In this document: piece after piece, positions 21,840-31,322 of the stretch
Numbering within the stretch: the stretch's first letter is position 1
How the letters are laid out: every line of letters starts with the position of its first letter
DNA from: Euclidia mi
Taxonomy: Eukaryota > Arthropoda > Insecta > Lepidoptera > Erebidae
Reading direction: 5' to 3'
NCBI GenBank assembly: GCA_944739405.2
Contig: OX123193.2
Span: 14,434,519 to 14,498,518 of the forward strand
Length of the DNA: 64,000 bases
Notes under the pieces: generated by a model
The model's input: only the letters and a program-made list of their open reading frames with translations
Told to the model about the DNA's origin: nothing
Database searches by the model: none
Program-made: the position numbers and the translations under genes

Positions 21840-22200
21840 AATGTGCGTATTGGAACAATTAGAGATTTTAAAGCGGGACAAGCATACATTACTGAACGAT
21901 CAAACCAACTTTAACGGGTCCCCATTGCTGAATATATTCGCACACCGTCATAATGACTCACATCAGTCGAGCAACGGAGGGAGGGGATTAGAAAGTACAA
22001 TCGTTTATAAGACATGCCCCCGGTTGGAAAGCGCTCAGTCGTTGCCCATCGTTCCTGAGGATGCCTCGTGCAGAGGCGAAACACGTGTCGAAGAATAGTC
22101 GGCGCATACAGCGGGATACTGCAAGTCAGGTATCTTCCTGGAACCCATACCATTCCTATATCCCTTATCCTTTTAGAGGAGTTCGATATTGTCAACTTTT
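21840..22200 (+). repeat. Probable PLE terminal repeat (pLTR) region
   Basis: Contains the hammerhead-like fold (22040-22104) that PLE pLTRs are known to carry, followed by GTCGGCGCATACAGCGGG and AGGTATCTTCCTGG. Whether it belongs to the PLE copy ending at 20749 or to a second truncated copy cannot be told. The 85-residue ORF overlapping it is not credible as a protein. Confidence 0.5.
22040..22104 (+). ncRNA. Candidate type I hammerhead ribozyme
   Basis: Core box CTGAGGA at 22055-22061. Stem II is GCCTC (22063-22067) with GAGGC (22073-22077) around loop GTGCA. Box GAAA is at 22078-22081. Stem III is a loop-less ACAC/GTGT (22081-22088), and the predicted cleavage follows C22089. Stem I pairs the bases before 22055 with those after 22089: C-G, U-A, U-A, an internal loop, then a second paired block with CGUUG against CGGCG. 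PLEs are known to carry such short-stem-III hammerheads. One unpaired U (22062) before stem II departs from the strict consensus. Confidence 0.65.
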
Positions 22201-22875
22201 TTCTATTGCAATAGTTGGGGTGGTCAATTCGAGGGTGCGTGGTGGGTTCCTCTTTCCTTCCATTAGGTTAAAAGTTTTATTTATTATATCACAAAGCCCC
22301 GCCCATATATATATAGTAGAATAGACTCTACACACAAAAGGACTGATGCCTTCTCTCACAACTCTCTCTTTTTCTCTCAAACTTAGTGCTTTACTTAAAA
22401 AAGAAGTCAGTTCTCTTTTACTATATCGCCTGAACTCTATAAACTCTGATTCCCTTATTTAAGTGACAAAGTTGATTACGTAATTAATAAGCCGGCACGA
22501 CTGACGTCGACCAACTTACTGTAAATCGTCGTTAATTAGCAGTCACCTACTGTTGCTTACTTTTATACAAAGGAAGGGGAGGAATAATGGCAAGACGGGT
22601 TTTGATAGCTGTCACTCTCAATGTTTGGAGACCGAAGCATTCCTTGCCACCTTTATCTCTCGTCTTCCTATATAGAATTATAAGGACTTGTATCGGAGTA
22701 AACGACATTTTCACTGATACGAAACCTTACAGTTCTTTCATCCCTTTCATAAATATAATCTAAGGAATCGTCTAATTGTAATATATAACAGAGAAGAACG
22801 TGTTTATATACGGTGCCATATTTGAAAAATCTGCACTGTCAAAATATTAATTTTAATTTTGCCGTGTCTGCAATG
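22201..22875. other. Non-coding stretch, no gene seen
   Basis: Short low-information ORFs only. I recognise nothing between the PLE-related sequence and the gypsy TSD. Confidence 0.5.
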
Positions 22876-22880
22876 AGTAA

Positions 22881-23011
22881 TGTTAGGTATTTAATACGGG
22901 AGACAAGTGAAACAACTGATAGCTTTTGACACACTGATTTATTGGCCGTTGAACCGAACCGCGCGGGCGCAGCCACGCACACATAGACATCCTATGCACA
23001 CATACACAACA
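22881..23011 (-). repeat. Gypsy 3' LTR (minus-strand sense)
   Basis: Begins TGTTAGGTATTTAATACGGG on the plus strand and ends CACACATACACAACA, giving TG...CA termini in either direction. Preceded by AGTAA. Confidence 0.92.
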
Positions 23012-23067
23012 ATCCCTTCCCCTATTTAACATAAATGTAAAAGAACACAAATTAGTAAATACAAATT

Positions 23068-24365
23068 TTAAAAGAACTGCTTGTAATCAACCCTGAGTAT
23101 ATCCCGCAACAGTCTACTGGAACATCTCGAATTCTGAGAAGATGAGGATGACACTTCCGCCTCATTCCTTTCCCCCTCCCCACCATCCGACGACTGGGAC
23201 CCCCTGGGTTCGCTGTGGGTTGGGTCGCTGTCTAACATAAAATCGTCAAAGTTCCCCGATTGAGTCATACCTTTATATGAAACAATTTGATTTTTATGTT
23301 TTTTCACATCACAAGAAGAGACATGGTCTTTAATCAAATACAACACTTCACCAAGTCTTTTTATAATGGTACCTTTGCACCACATAAATTTACAATTGTT
23401 CAAAATTTTTTTAAACATAACCTCATCCCCTGGCTTATACACTTGTTTATTATTTCCGCCATAGCACTTAATTTGCGAGCACTGCTTTTGTTTAACATCG
23501 TCAGCGAGTGATGTGAGTGGGGTCGACGTTGACTTTGGGTTAAGCAAGTCTAACCGTGTTCTGAGCTTTCGCCCAAACACCAACTCAGCCGGTGAGAAAC
23601 CCGTGACAGAATGAACTGAATTGCGATAGTCAAACAGATATTTTAACATATTTAGCTTACACTCACGCCAATTGCGAGAACTTAAAACGCTTGACTTTAT
23701 GCCCTTTTTGACTATTTTAACAAAGCTCTCTGCATGTCCATTACTGGCAGGATTGTAAGGTGGTGATGTAAGATGGGTAATACCATTAAGTAAACAAAAC
23801 TTTGTAAACTCCGCGGATGTAAAAGCAGTACCGTTATCGCTAACAATTGTGTGAGGTAATCCGTACTTAGACATAAAATCATAAAGATTTTCAATAACGG
23901 CCGCTGAGGTGGTAGATGGACTCACGTCGTATACTTCTAACCATTTGGTATGCGCAGCTACCACTACCAAGAACATTTTATTATTAAGCGGGCCAAGGAA
24001 ATCTATGTATAATCTATGGAAGGGTGTAGAGGGAAACTTCCAAGGGGCTAACGGCGCCCGGGGCGGCGAAGGCCGCAGCTGTTTGCATATTTCACACGAG
24101 TATATCATTTTCTCTAGCGCTGCATCAATGCCTGGGAACCAAACCCGTGACCTAGCCTCTGACTTCGTTTTTACGATGCCTAAATGCGAGCTATGTAATT
24201 CCGACAAAACCTTCGACCGCAAAGATTCAGGAAGTACAACCTTGTGACCCGTTCACTATCTTTCACTATTTTTTTAGGCCAACCCTTTTGAATATATTTT
24301 ACAACTAACTGCAATAAAGTATCCTCGTTAGTAGCTTTGCGTAACTCGTTCAAGGTCAATGGCAT
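23068..24365 (-). pseudogene. Gypsy integrase
   Basis: The 384-residue open stretch 24222-23068 holds the H2C2 finger (HSSHLGIVKTK, CEICKQ) and the DDE core: D in LYIDFLGPL, D in IVSDNGTAF, E in NGHAESFVK, with PYNPASNG between. It ends in the charged C-terminal tail typical of the lineage. Upstream, 24365-24180 supplies LTLNELRKATNEDTLLQLV and a frameshift joins them near 24230. All three catalytic residues are preserved. The enzyme inserts element cDNA into host DNA. Confidence 0.92.
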
Positions 24366-24566
24366 GTCGCCTTAGACAACAAAGTTGATATATGATGCGC
24401 GATCAATGGGAGTAGCGGCAGCGGCGGCGTGTGCGCCGACGTTGTCTCCCTCCCTCTCGGCCGCGACGCGGGCCCGCCCTGACTCACACTGTAAACTTGC
24501 ACGAGACAGGTAATCCGCGTTGTTATCGGCGCTACGAACATACTCGATTATATAATTGTATGCACT

Positions 24567-25495
24567 TTAAAACATCGCATATCTCTGTAATCTATTAGCG
24601 GACACCTCCGGTATACCTTTATGTGGGCCGAAAATAGAAATTAACGGCTTGTGATCCGTTCGTAATATAAAGGGATCTGATCTACCATATAAATACTGAT
24701 GGAACCGACGTATTCCAAATATTATCGCAGTCGCCTCTTTTTGTATTTGTGAGTAATTCTTCTCAGCTGAGTTCAACGTGCGGGACGCAAAGGCTACCGG
24801 ACGCTCTAACCCGTCATAATCTATTTGGGACAAGATTGCACCCAAGCCACACGGGGAAGCATCGACAGTTAAAACTATTTTGGCGTTAGAATTAAAGTGC
24901 GCTAAGACCTGATCGGACGTCAACCGTTTCTTAATTTCATCAAACGCTTGTTGATGTGACGTAGACCAGACCCACCTAACTCCTTTTTTTAATAGGTCAT
25001 ACAAAGGACTCAGGATACAGGATGCTCCAGGCACGAAATTCCTATAGTAGTTTACAAGCCCTAAGAATGATTGCAATGTATTAACGTCAGTAGGAACAGG
25101 CGCATCAGCTATAGCTTTCACCTTTGCCAGGTTTTTCTGTAATCCCTCCTTGTTAATTATATAACCTAAATATTTAATTTAGTTTTTAAAGAAATCGCAT
25201 TTTTCTTTTTGTACCGTTAACCCTGCATCCTTGAAGTCTTTGAAAAACTAGGGTTAACTTCTTCAAATGGCCCTCTGGCGTCCCGTCACTACTGATTAAT
25301 ATGTCATCAAGCAGGCATAGAACCCCGTCCAGTCCCGCAAGCACTGATTCCATAGCGCGTTGGAATATCGACGGCGCACTAGGCAGACCGAAAACTACTC
25401 GAGTATAATTAAAGAGACCCCGATGCGTATTGATACATGTTACCGGTTGAGACTCCTCGTCTAATAAAAATTGATTATATTAGACGAGGAGTCTC
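24567..25495 (-). pseudogene. Gypsy reverse transcriptase (partial) and RNase H
   Basis: From about 25480 downward the minus strand reads LDEESQPVTCINTHRG, LFNYTRVVFGLPSAPSIFQ and the catalytic CLLDDILIS. Stops follow near 25260 and 25170. The clean stretch 25121-24567 carries the thumb and RNase H: SFLGLVNYYRNFVPG, VLTVDASPCGLGAIL, VAFASRTLN, EKNYSQIQKEA and RTDHKPLI. The RT fingers and motif A are absent: the protease region joins directly to the late palm at a palindrome (25449-25495). A further loss lies between 24567 and 24365. Confidence 0.88.
25449..25495. repeat. Perfect 18-bp palindrome at the RT deletion junction
   Basis: GAGACTCCTCGTCTAATA (25449-25466) is followed by an 11-nt spacer and its exact reverse complement (25478-25495). 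The left arm is native RT coding sequence; the right arm is an inverted copy sitting where the RT N-terminal half has been lost. Confidence 0.92.
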
Positions 25496-26514
25496 TATTT
25501 GCCGGTGTAGCTAAAAAACTTTTTCTTTGAATCTAGTAACGGAATATTACTGAACATGTTTTTATAGGTACCTTCGGGTATAACTGTCACTGCTGATCCA
25601 CTATCTATTTGAAATTCTAAATTTTTACCGCCAATTTAAACTGTTGCTGTCATAGGTTCCCCACGGACTGAGCGTATGTTAAACAATGACTTACCATCGT
25701 CGTCCTCGCTCACATCACCCGTCAACACGTAATTAACCTTCTTGTTACACACTTTACGCAAATGACCCTTGGTGTTGCACTTATTACATTTGTAGCTTGC
25801 GAACCGACACTGGGACGCCTAATGGTTATTACGACCGCACACTGAACACTTTATTTTACCGGCACTCATGGGTTTAACACTATTCGCTTGTTTGGCGATC
25901 TTGAACAACGGCGTCTGCTGCCCAAGGACAGCCGTAGTAGCGGCAGGTCCTGCGCGCGCACACCGCACTCTCTCCGCTAGCTCCACTGCCTTAGCCAGGG
26001 TCAGCTTGTCGAGATCCTGTGCGAACAGCTTCTCTCGTTCATGGCCTACTACCATTCCCATCACGAACCGATCTCGTAACGCTTCCTCGACGTTACTAAA
26101 CTTACAATGTGCTGTAAGTCCTCGTAGCCTTGACGCCCATTGCGTGTACGTCTCGCCCGGCTACATCACCGCCGCGTAAAATTTGTAGCGCTCACTGACG
26201 CCATAAACCTTTGGAAGAAAATGCTCATCCAACAGTTGCACTACGTCGTCATACGGTACTTCCTGGATGTCCTTTGGCAGGGCTAGATCCGCTGCCAACT
26301 TATACGTAGCGTCGCTCAATGCGCTGAGCAGGATCGCCCGTCTCTTGGCTCCAGCTGCATCATTCCTCGGGACGATGTCGTTTGCAATAAACCATTGCGT
26401 AATTCGGCCTTTGTACGACTTCCATTCTTGCACATTGTGGTCGAACGTGGACAAAATTCCAATACTATTCATTTCTTTGGATTTTATTTTTAGATGTGGG
26501 TAACTCGTCGCCAC
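25496..26514 (-). pseudogene. Gypsy gag and protease
   Basis: 26514-26161 is the gag N-terminus (LSTFDHNVQEWKSYKGRI, WFIANDIVP). The same frame continues past a TAG into PGETYTQWASRLRGLTAHC and FVMGMVVGHEREKLF. Two CCHC-type knuckles follow: CSVCGRNNH, then after a TAG, C; and CNKCNTKGHLRKVC. The aspartic protease is visible as LEFQIDSGSAVTVIPEGTY at about 25600. Three in-frame stops (about 26163, 25818 and 25637) are the main damage; the frame is otherwise preserved. Gag packages the element RNA. Confidence 0.88.
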
Positions 26515-26645
26515 TGTTAGGTATTTAATACGGGAGACAAGTGAAACAAGTGATAGCTATTGACACACTGATTTATTGGCTGTTGAACCGAACCGCGCGG
26601 GCGCAGCCACGCACACCTAGACATCCTATGCACACATACACAACA
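26515..26645 (-). repeat. Gypsy 5' LTR (minus-strand sense)
   Basis: Same 131-bp sequence as 22881-23011 with four substitutions, followed by AGTAA. Confidence 0.92.
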
Positions 26646-26855
26646 AGTAAACTAGCTGTATTTCAACCTATATCTGAAATGTTATTCAGTTTAGTCTCAA
26701 ATATAATTATAATAAATCTATGTCTCAAATAGTTTCATCTTTAGTTAAAAATACATTAATGATTAATTATATAAATAATGAACAGTAATTTAATAAAAGT
26801 TAAAAATAATGTATTTAAATTAGGTTTCCGTAATTCTTTTCCGTGTTCCTCATAT

Positions 26856-27300
26856 ACCCATGTGTCGGAGGGTCGGGTATATCGCCGAAGCATTCCTCGC
26901 TACCCCCCGACGGGTATTGGCCCGCCAGATGGTCAGGCGGACCCCGAACAAAACTCCCTTTGCGGCGGATGAAGGTGTTGGGCTCCGCCGCCAAAACACC
27001 CAGCGCCCGCAGAGGATAAGGAGGACGGCAACGCAACACCGCTTCTCCTCTTCCTCTGCGGCCCCTCATGGTGCGCCCCCATTTGGTCGTGGGAGATCGG
27101 GCGCGCGGCAACGCAACACCGACACGCCTCTCCTCCCGCAACCGCGCCCGACTGCGAGGGGCAGGAGAACTGTCCCTCGCATCCGCACCTTTGGACGCAT
27201 CCTGCGCAGGCCTCCGTCAAGCCCACGCGGAGCGTCCACTCCCGGGATCTCGCTTAGCTTTACCGTGGGTGACCTAACCACGGTTACTGAGCCCCCTCAC
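26856..27300 (-). repeat. GC-rich interspersed repeat, copy 1
   Basis: A GC island with multi-frame Arg/Pro/Ala-rich ORFs. Read on the minus strand it matches 43200-43640 closely (shared blocks GGAGAGGCGTGTCGGTGTTG and CGCAGAGGAAGAGGAG). Likely the 5' UTR or leader of a non-LTR element, or a SINE derived from one. The ORFs in it are not conserved as protein between the copies in any one frame that I can see. Confidence 0.75.
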
Positions 27301-27415
27301 TACGAATGCTGAAAACTTACCTTAATATCTTTTCTATTATACCCCAACATGGAACTCCAGACCTGGCTGGCGAGTAGCGGTGATAGGGAAAATTTTGTTT
27401 ACTTTTTATTACTAA

Positions 27416-27622
27416 CTAGAGAACGCCAGCAGCTACGCCTGCATTTTTTTTAAATTTACCCGTTTTGGTCCATCTCGTGGGAATTTCGGGAAATCCCTTC
27501 TTAGTGCACCCCTACGGTCCCCAAGGAACATACATGTCAAATTTCAGCTTCCTGCGCCCAATAGTTTTGGCTGTAGCGTGTCTGTCAGTCAGTCAGTAAC
27601 GCAAGGATTTTATATATTAAGA
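27416..27622 (-). mobile_element. 207-bp non-autonomous Helitron, copy 1
   Basis: Minus-strand sense: preceded by A, begins TCTTAATATATAAAATCC, contains CTGACTGACTGACAGACACG, ends GGCGTTCTCTAG and is followed by T. Helitrons insert between A and T without a TSD, start TC and end CTRR. Full-length relatives are at 39172-39379 (minus) and 53965-54171 (plus). Confidence 0.88.
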
Positions 27623-27639
27623 TTATGTATTTGAGGCAA

Positions 27640-28921
27640 CGTGCAGTTTAAGAATGTAGTAGTTTAATGTTTAAAGAATAATAAAAAAAATAAGCCAGAT
27701 GATTTAGTCGGGGCTTTAAAATTGCCAGGCGCATGCAAAAATATTTTGCAAACCAATATAAAAACCGCCTTATATTGTACATAAGTATAGTAATGTATAT
27801 AGTTAAAATTCATAATCTGTAATGTTCTTGTGCAATTTATTCAAATAAATATTACAAACAGTTATATATATGAACTTATCTGTCAATTCATTTATCCGGT
27901 TCTTACGGGTCAGTGGTTTAACTGGCCCTAATTCTTTTTACCCATAATTACCACAAAAAAAGATAAGTCTTCCACACCTCTGTTTTATGATTTTATTTTT
28001 CATTTATATTCATTCAAAATATTTACTTTGGCAACTATTGTTACATTGGTAGTTTCTTGTGTTTATACCGGAGTAGATGAAGCCGAGGTTTAAAATGTTT
28101 GGGTTCCTAATATTGTAGTACGCTTAAGCTTTCAAAGGCTTTATAGTTTGTTGTTAATAAGCAAACCGCGGCACATCAAAGGCTATGAACAAGGTTAAGC
28201 ATAGTCGGTGCTGTTTCACTTGTTTTTATACTTTGCTTAATTCGTATAAGCGTTAGATTTACATAATTATCTATCGTTATTTTTGGGTATAAATTATAAT
28301 TCAACTTCTTTATTGGATGCTTCGTTTATATTTATGCACTGCTAAGTTTATGTCTTATTGTAAAGCACTCTTTTCACAAGGCATAGTTACGCCGCGAGTG
28401 CCCACAAGTCGGGTAAATACAGAGGTATAGCGTGTCTGACCTCAAACCACGTGCCATGCGAAGCCGGCTTAATATAATCGTGTGTTTAATGGATCTATCT
28501 ATAGGTCAACTGCAATGTTTTTCATAGAGTAACTTCACTTTCCTTTTGTCGGCATATATCCCATTGTCAAAGCGTAGAAGTCACTCCTTGTATGGGTGAC
28601 AACTTGATGGGGCATTTAAACCAGAGGACCAACTTAGTGATCGAGGCAACACAAAGCCGTCGGTCGCTTTTCAAGTCTTAGAACAGACGCCATTTGTCAT
28701 TGCCAGAGGCTTTCAAACCTATAGTACTAAACATAGGACACCCTCACACTGTAGTACAAAGTGAATGATAGGCGTACGTCGAGCGCACTGTTACATCCCA
28801 TATTATAACGTAGAGAAAGCCTAGTCAGCAATTTCACTGCATCGCGTATTTTCCATTACATTCTAGAAGCTCTTAATCAGCATTTATTCATTTCTTTACT
28901 TCAATTATATTATTATGAGCC
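27640..28921. other. Non-coding stretch, no gene seen
   Basis: AT-rich DNA between the Helitron and the errantivirus 5' LTR. No supported ORF or repeat. Confidence 0.6.
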
Positions 28922-29069
28922 AGTTGGGCCTGGGACGCGACAGTGAACGGTTGAGAAACCTAAATATAGGCATTCAGTATAGTGTAGTGTGTGTGTCAAG
29001 GTAATAAAAGGACTCTAAATTAATTTGTGATTTTTTTTTAAAAAGACGAACGGGGTCGGCCTCCTAACA
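28922..29069 (+). repeat. Errantivirus-like 5' LTR
   Basis: Starts AGTTGGGCCTGGGACGCGAC and ends GGTCGGCCTCCTAACA. Contains a GTAATAAAAGG polyadenylation-like signal. Nearly identical to 39742-39889. Confidence 0.9.
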
Positions 29070-29777
29070 ATTTGGTGTCAGAAGTGGGATGTGTCAAACA
29101 GAAAGCCTTCATACGGCATTGACACATCTATTTTATGTGTTAAAATAGAAAGCCTTCATACGGCATTGTCACATAAAATTTTGTATTTTGGAAGCCCCGT
29201 CTAGTCACCGGTCGACAATAAGCCTTAGCCTCGAAGCTAAGCCTGCGCCATAAAGAAAAGTTCGTGAACCTTGGACGACGATAAGCCTCGACCTCGAAGT
29301 GCGAGCCCGCTCCAGCACACCACCACCAGATCAAGAAGCCTCCGCCGTGGCGTCATCACATTAAGCTGGGTTAAAATACAGCTTCAGTAGCTGTAACCCG
29401 CACCAGGTACCACTCACCCATCTACATCTTTACTATCTCATTTCTAATACCATTTCCGTTTTGCTATTTCCATATTTCTACATCGTTTTCTACACGACAA
29501 CGTGGTTACACGGGAAAGATCCCGAGCATCAAAGCTGTCCTTGATCCAGCGCGTCGCCGCTACTGCGCATCAACTCACATTTCACCGAGTCGCCGAGTTC
29601 CAGGAATGACAGCGTCGTTTTACATCTCGTCGCTTACCTTGTGAGTCTTTGTTATAAACTGTAATTATTACTACTTATTTTATTCAATTTTGTGTGCCAA
29701 TTTCGTGTACCTATTTTTAGCGTTATATGTGATTTTCGAATTCTATTTGTCTACTATTTCATTACTTTTGTAACTAT
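29070..29777 (+). other. Primer-binding site and leader
   Basis: TTTGGTGTCAGAAGTGGG (about 29071-29088) is in the place of the tRNA primer-binding site. The leader holds a direct repeat, GAAAGCCTTCATACGGCATT at 29101 and again at 29148, and a second imperfect one (ATAAGCCT..CCTCGAAG at about 29217 and 29280). No ORF before gag. Confidence 0.65.
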
Positions 29778-30666
29778 ATGTCTGTAAAATCGGAAAAAGT
29801 CGATATGTCCGACAAAATAACATTAACTTTTCTTACCAAATTTATTAAGCCGTACAATGGTGACAAAGAGTCACTACCAGCTTATCACACAAATTGTGAT
29901 AACGCTATTTCTCTAGCTAGTGAGGACCAAAAGTCTATTTTGTGTAAATTCATAATTTCTCAACTTGAAGGAAAAGCCCAAGTTGCATGTACTTTGAAAA
30001 CGTTTAACGAGTGGTCCGATTTAAAATCATTTTTAAGGAAAACTTTTGGGGAAAAGAAAAATTCCACACATTTGCTAGTCGATCTACAGAACTGCAAACA
30101 AAGTACATTTGCAGATGTCACTAAGTACTCCCTCCGTGTAGAATATATTCTCACTAGAATTTTAGCAGACGTCCAGTACAATTGCAGGGACGCCAAAGAG
30201 CTTCCAGGCAGGTTAGCCGCTATGGAAGATCTCGCACTCAATACATTTATGTTAGGTTTGAATCCTTCAATTTTAAATATTGTCAGATGTCGGAACCCGT
30301 CATCCCTCAATGAAGCTGTGCAACACGCTACATAAATCCAAATACGATTTCCAAAATAATTCTAGTAAATCTGATAATCATAAATTTTCGTCTAACTCTA
30401 ATTCGAATTCAAATATTTTTTATAAAAAGTCTAACTTTAATTCTCAACAAAATAAGAATTTTAAACAGTATTCTAATCCTAAAACAAATGTCATTACTTG
30501 TAATTATTGTAAAAATATAGGTTACTCTATAGATCAATGTCGTAAACGACAGTATAACGCTCAACGTCAAAATCAGCCTAATTCTAAACCAATTTCAAAC
30601 AATATGCCCGTGCACACCTTATCACAAGGTGATGACGTAGTTAATAGTCAATTACCTTTAAACTAA
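29778..30666 (+). pseudogene. Errantivirus-like gag
   Basis: 29778-30335 (185 residues) resembles the capsid region of gypsy-type gag: LTKFIKPYNGDKESLPAYHTN, QKSILCKFIISQLEGKA, WSDLKSFLRKTFGEKK, MLGLNPSILNIVRC. A frameshift at about 30300 leads to 30336-30666. That is an Asn/Ser-rich segment ending in CNYCKNIGYSIDQC, a CCHC knuckle whose His is replaced by Tyr. The start is the first ATG in the long frame. Gag would form the particle and bind RNA. Confidence 0.8.
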
Positions 30667-30893
30667 CCAAGATTTCGGATGCGTGCCTGCCGAAATCGAT
30701 AAATCATAACGGCACAAACTCTTATACTATTTCTTATCCTAAATCGAATGATAATACTTATACTAATCCTTATCCTAAATCTTATGCCAATTCTAATCTT
30801 AAGTCTTATAATAATTCGTATACTAATTCTTATGCTAAATCTTATACTAAACCTTATGTGAATTATTCTACTAAATCAGTTACTATTTCTACA

Positions 30894-31298
30894 TCTCAGC
30901 CACCCAAAAGGGAACTGAGTCACACTAATTATTTTACATCTCAGCCGCCCAATGAGGGACTGAGTCATGCTAACTCTTTTACACCTCAGCCGCCCAAAGA
31001 GGGACTGAGTCATTCTAGTTCTTTTACATCTCAGCCGCCCAATGAGGGACTGAGTCATGCTAACTCTTTTACACCTCAGCCGCCCAAAGAGGGACTGAGT
31101 CATTCTAGTTCTTTTACATCTCAGCCGCCCAATGAGGGACTGAGTCATGCTAACTCTTTTACACCTCAGCCGCCCAAAGAGGGACTGAGTCATTCTAGTT
31201 CTTTTACATCTCAGCCGCCCAAAGAGGGACTGAGTCATGCTAGCTCTATAACACCTCAGCCGCCCAAAGAGGGACTGAGTCATTCTAGTTCCATAACT
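30894..31298 (+). repeat. Nine tandem 45-bp repeats in the gag/pol region
   Basis: Nine 15-codon units of the type SQPPNEGLSHANSFT / PQPPKEGLSHSSSFT. Units 2-7 form three copies of a 90-bp dimer, showing recent expansion. Open in frame across 30858-31319. It lies between gag and protease, after a stretch of Tyr/Ser/Asn-rich degenerate repeats (30715-30890). The long minus-strand ORF over it is a repeat shadow. Confidence 0.95.
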
Positions 31299-31322
31299 AA
31301 AAGGTATTCTAATTCTTAGTCT

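Larger units (their letters stand above)
22881..26645 (-). mobile_element. Gypsy/Ty3 LTR retrotransposon, internally deleted
   Basis: Bounded by two 131-bp LTRs (22881-23011 and 26515-26645) and a perfect 5-bp TSD, AGTAA at 22876-22880 and 26646-26650. On the minus strand the order is LTR, primer-binding region (TGGCGACGAG just inside), gag with zinc knuckles, protease, RT (partly deleted), RNase H, integrase, purine tract (GGGGAAGGGA) and LTR. The LTRs differ at 4 of 131 positions by my alignment. Total length 3765 bp is short for the family because of the RT deletion and a further loss near 24.5 kb. Confidence 0.93.

Noticed and set aside
21841..22324. 85- and 87-residue ORFs over the hammerhead region
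   Set aside because: The conserved signal there is an RNA fold rather than a protein frame; no domain seen.
30876..31283. 135-residue minus-strand ORF of LFGRLRCK-type repeats
   Set aside because: Mirror of the 45-bp tandem repeat in the plus-strand retroelement.
30894..31298. CRISPR-like array
   Set aside because: Contiguous 45-bp coding tandem repeats without spacers, in a eukaryotic retroelement.
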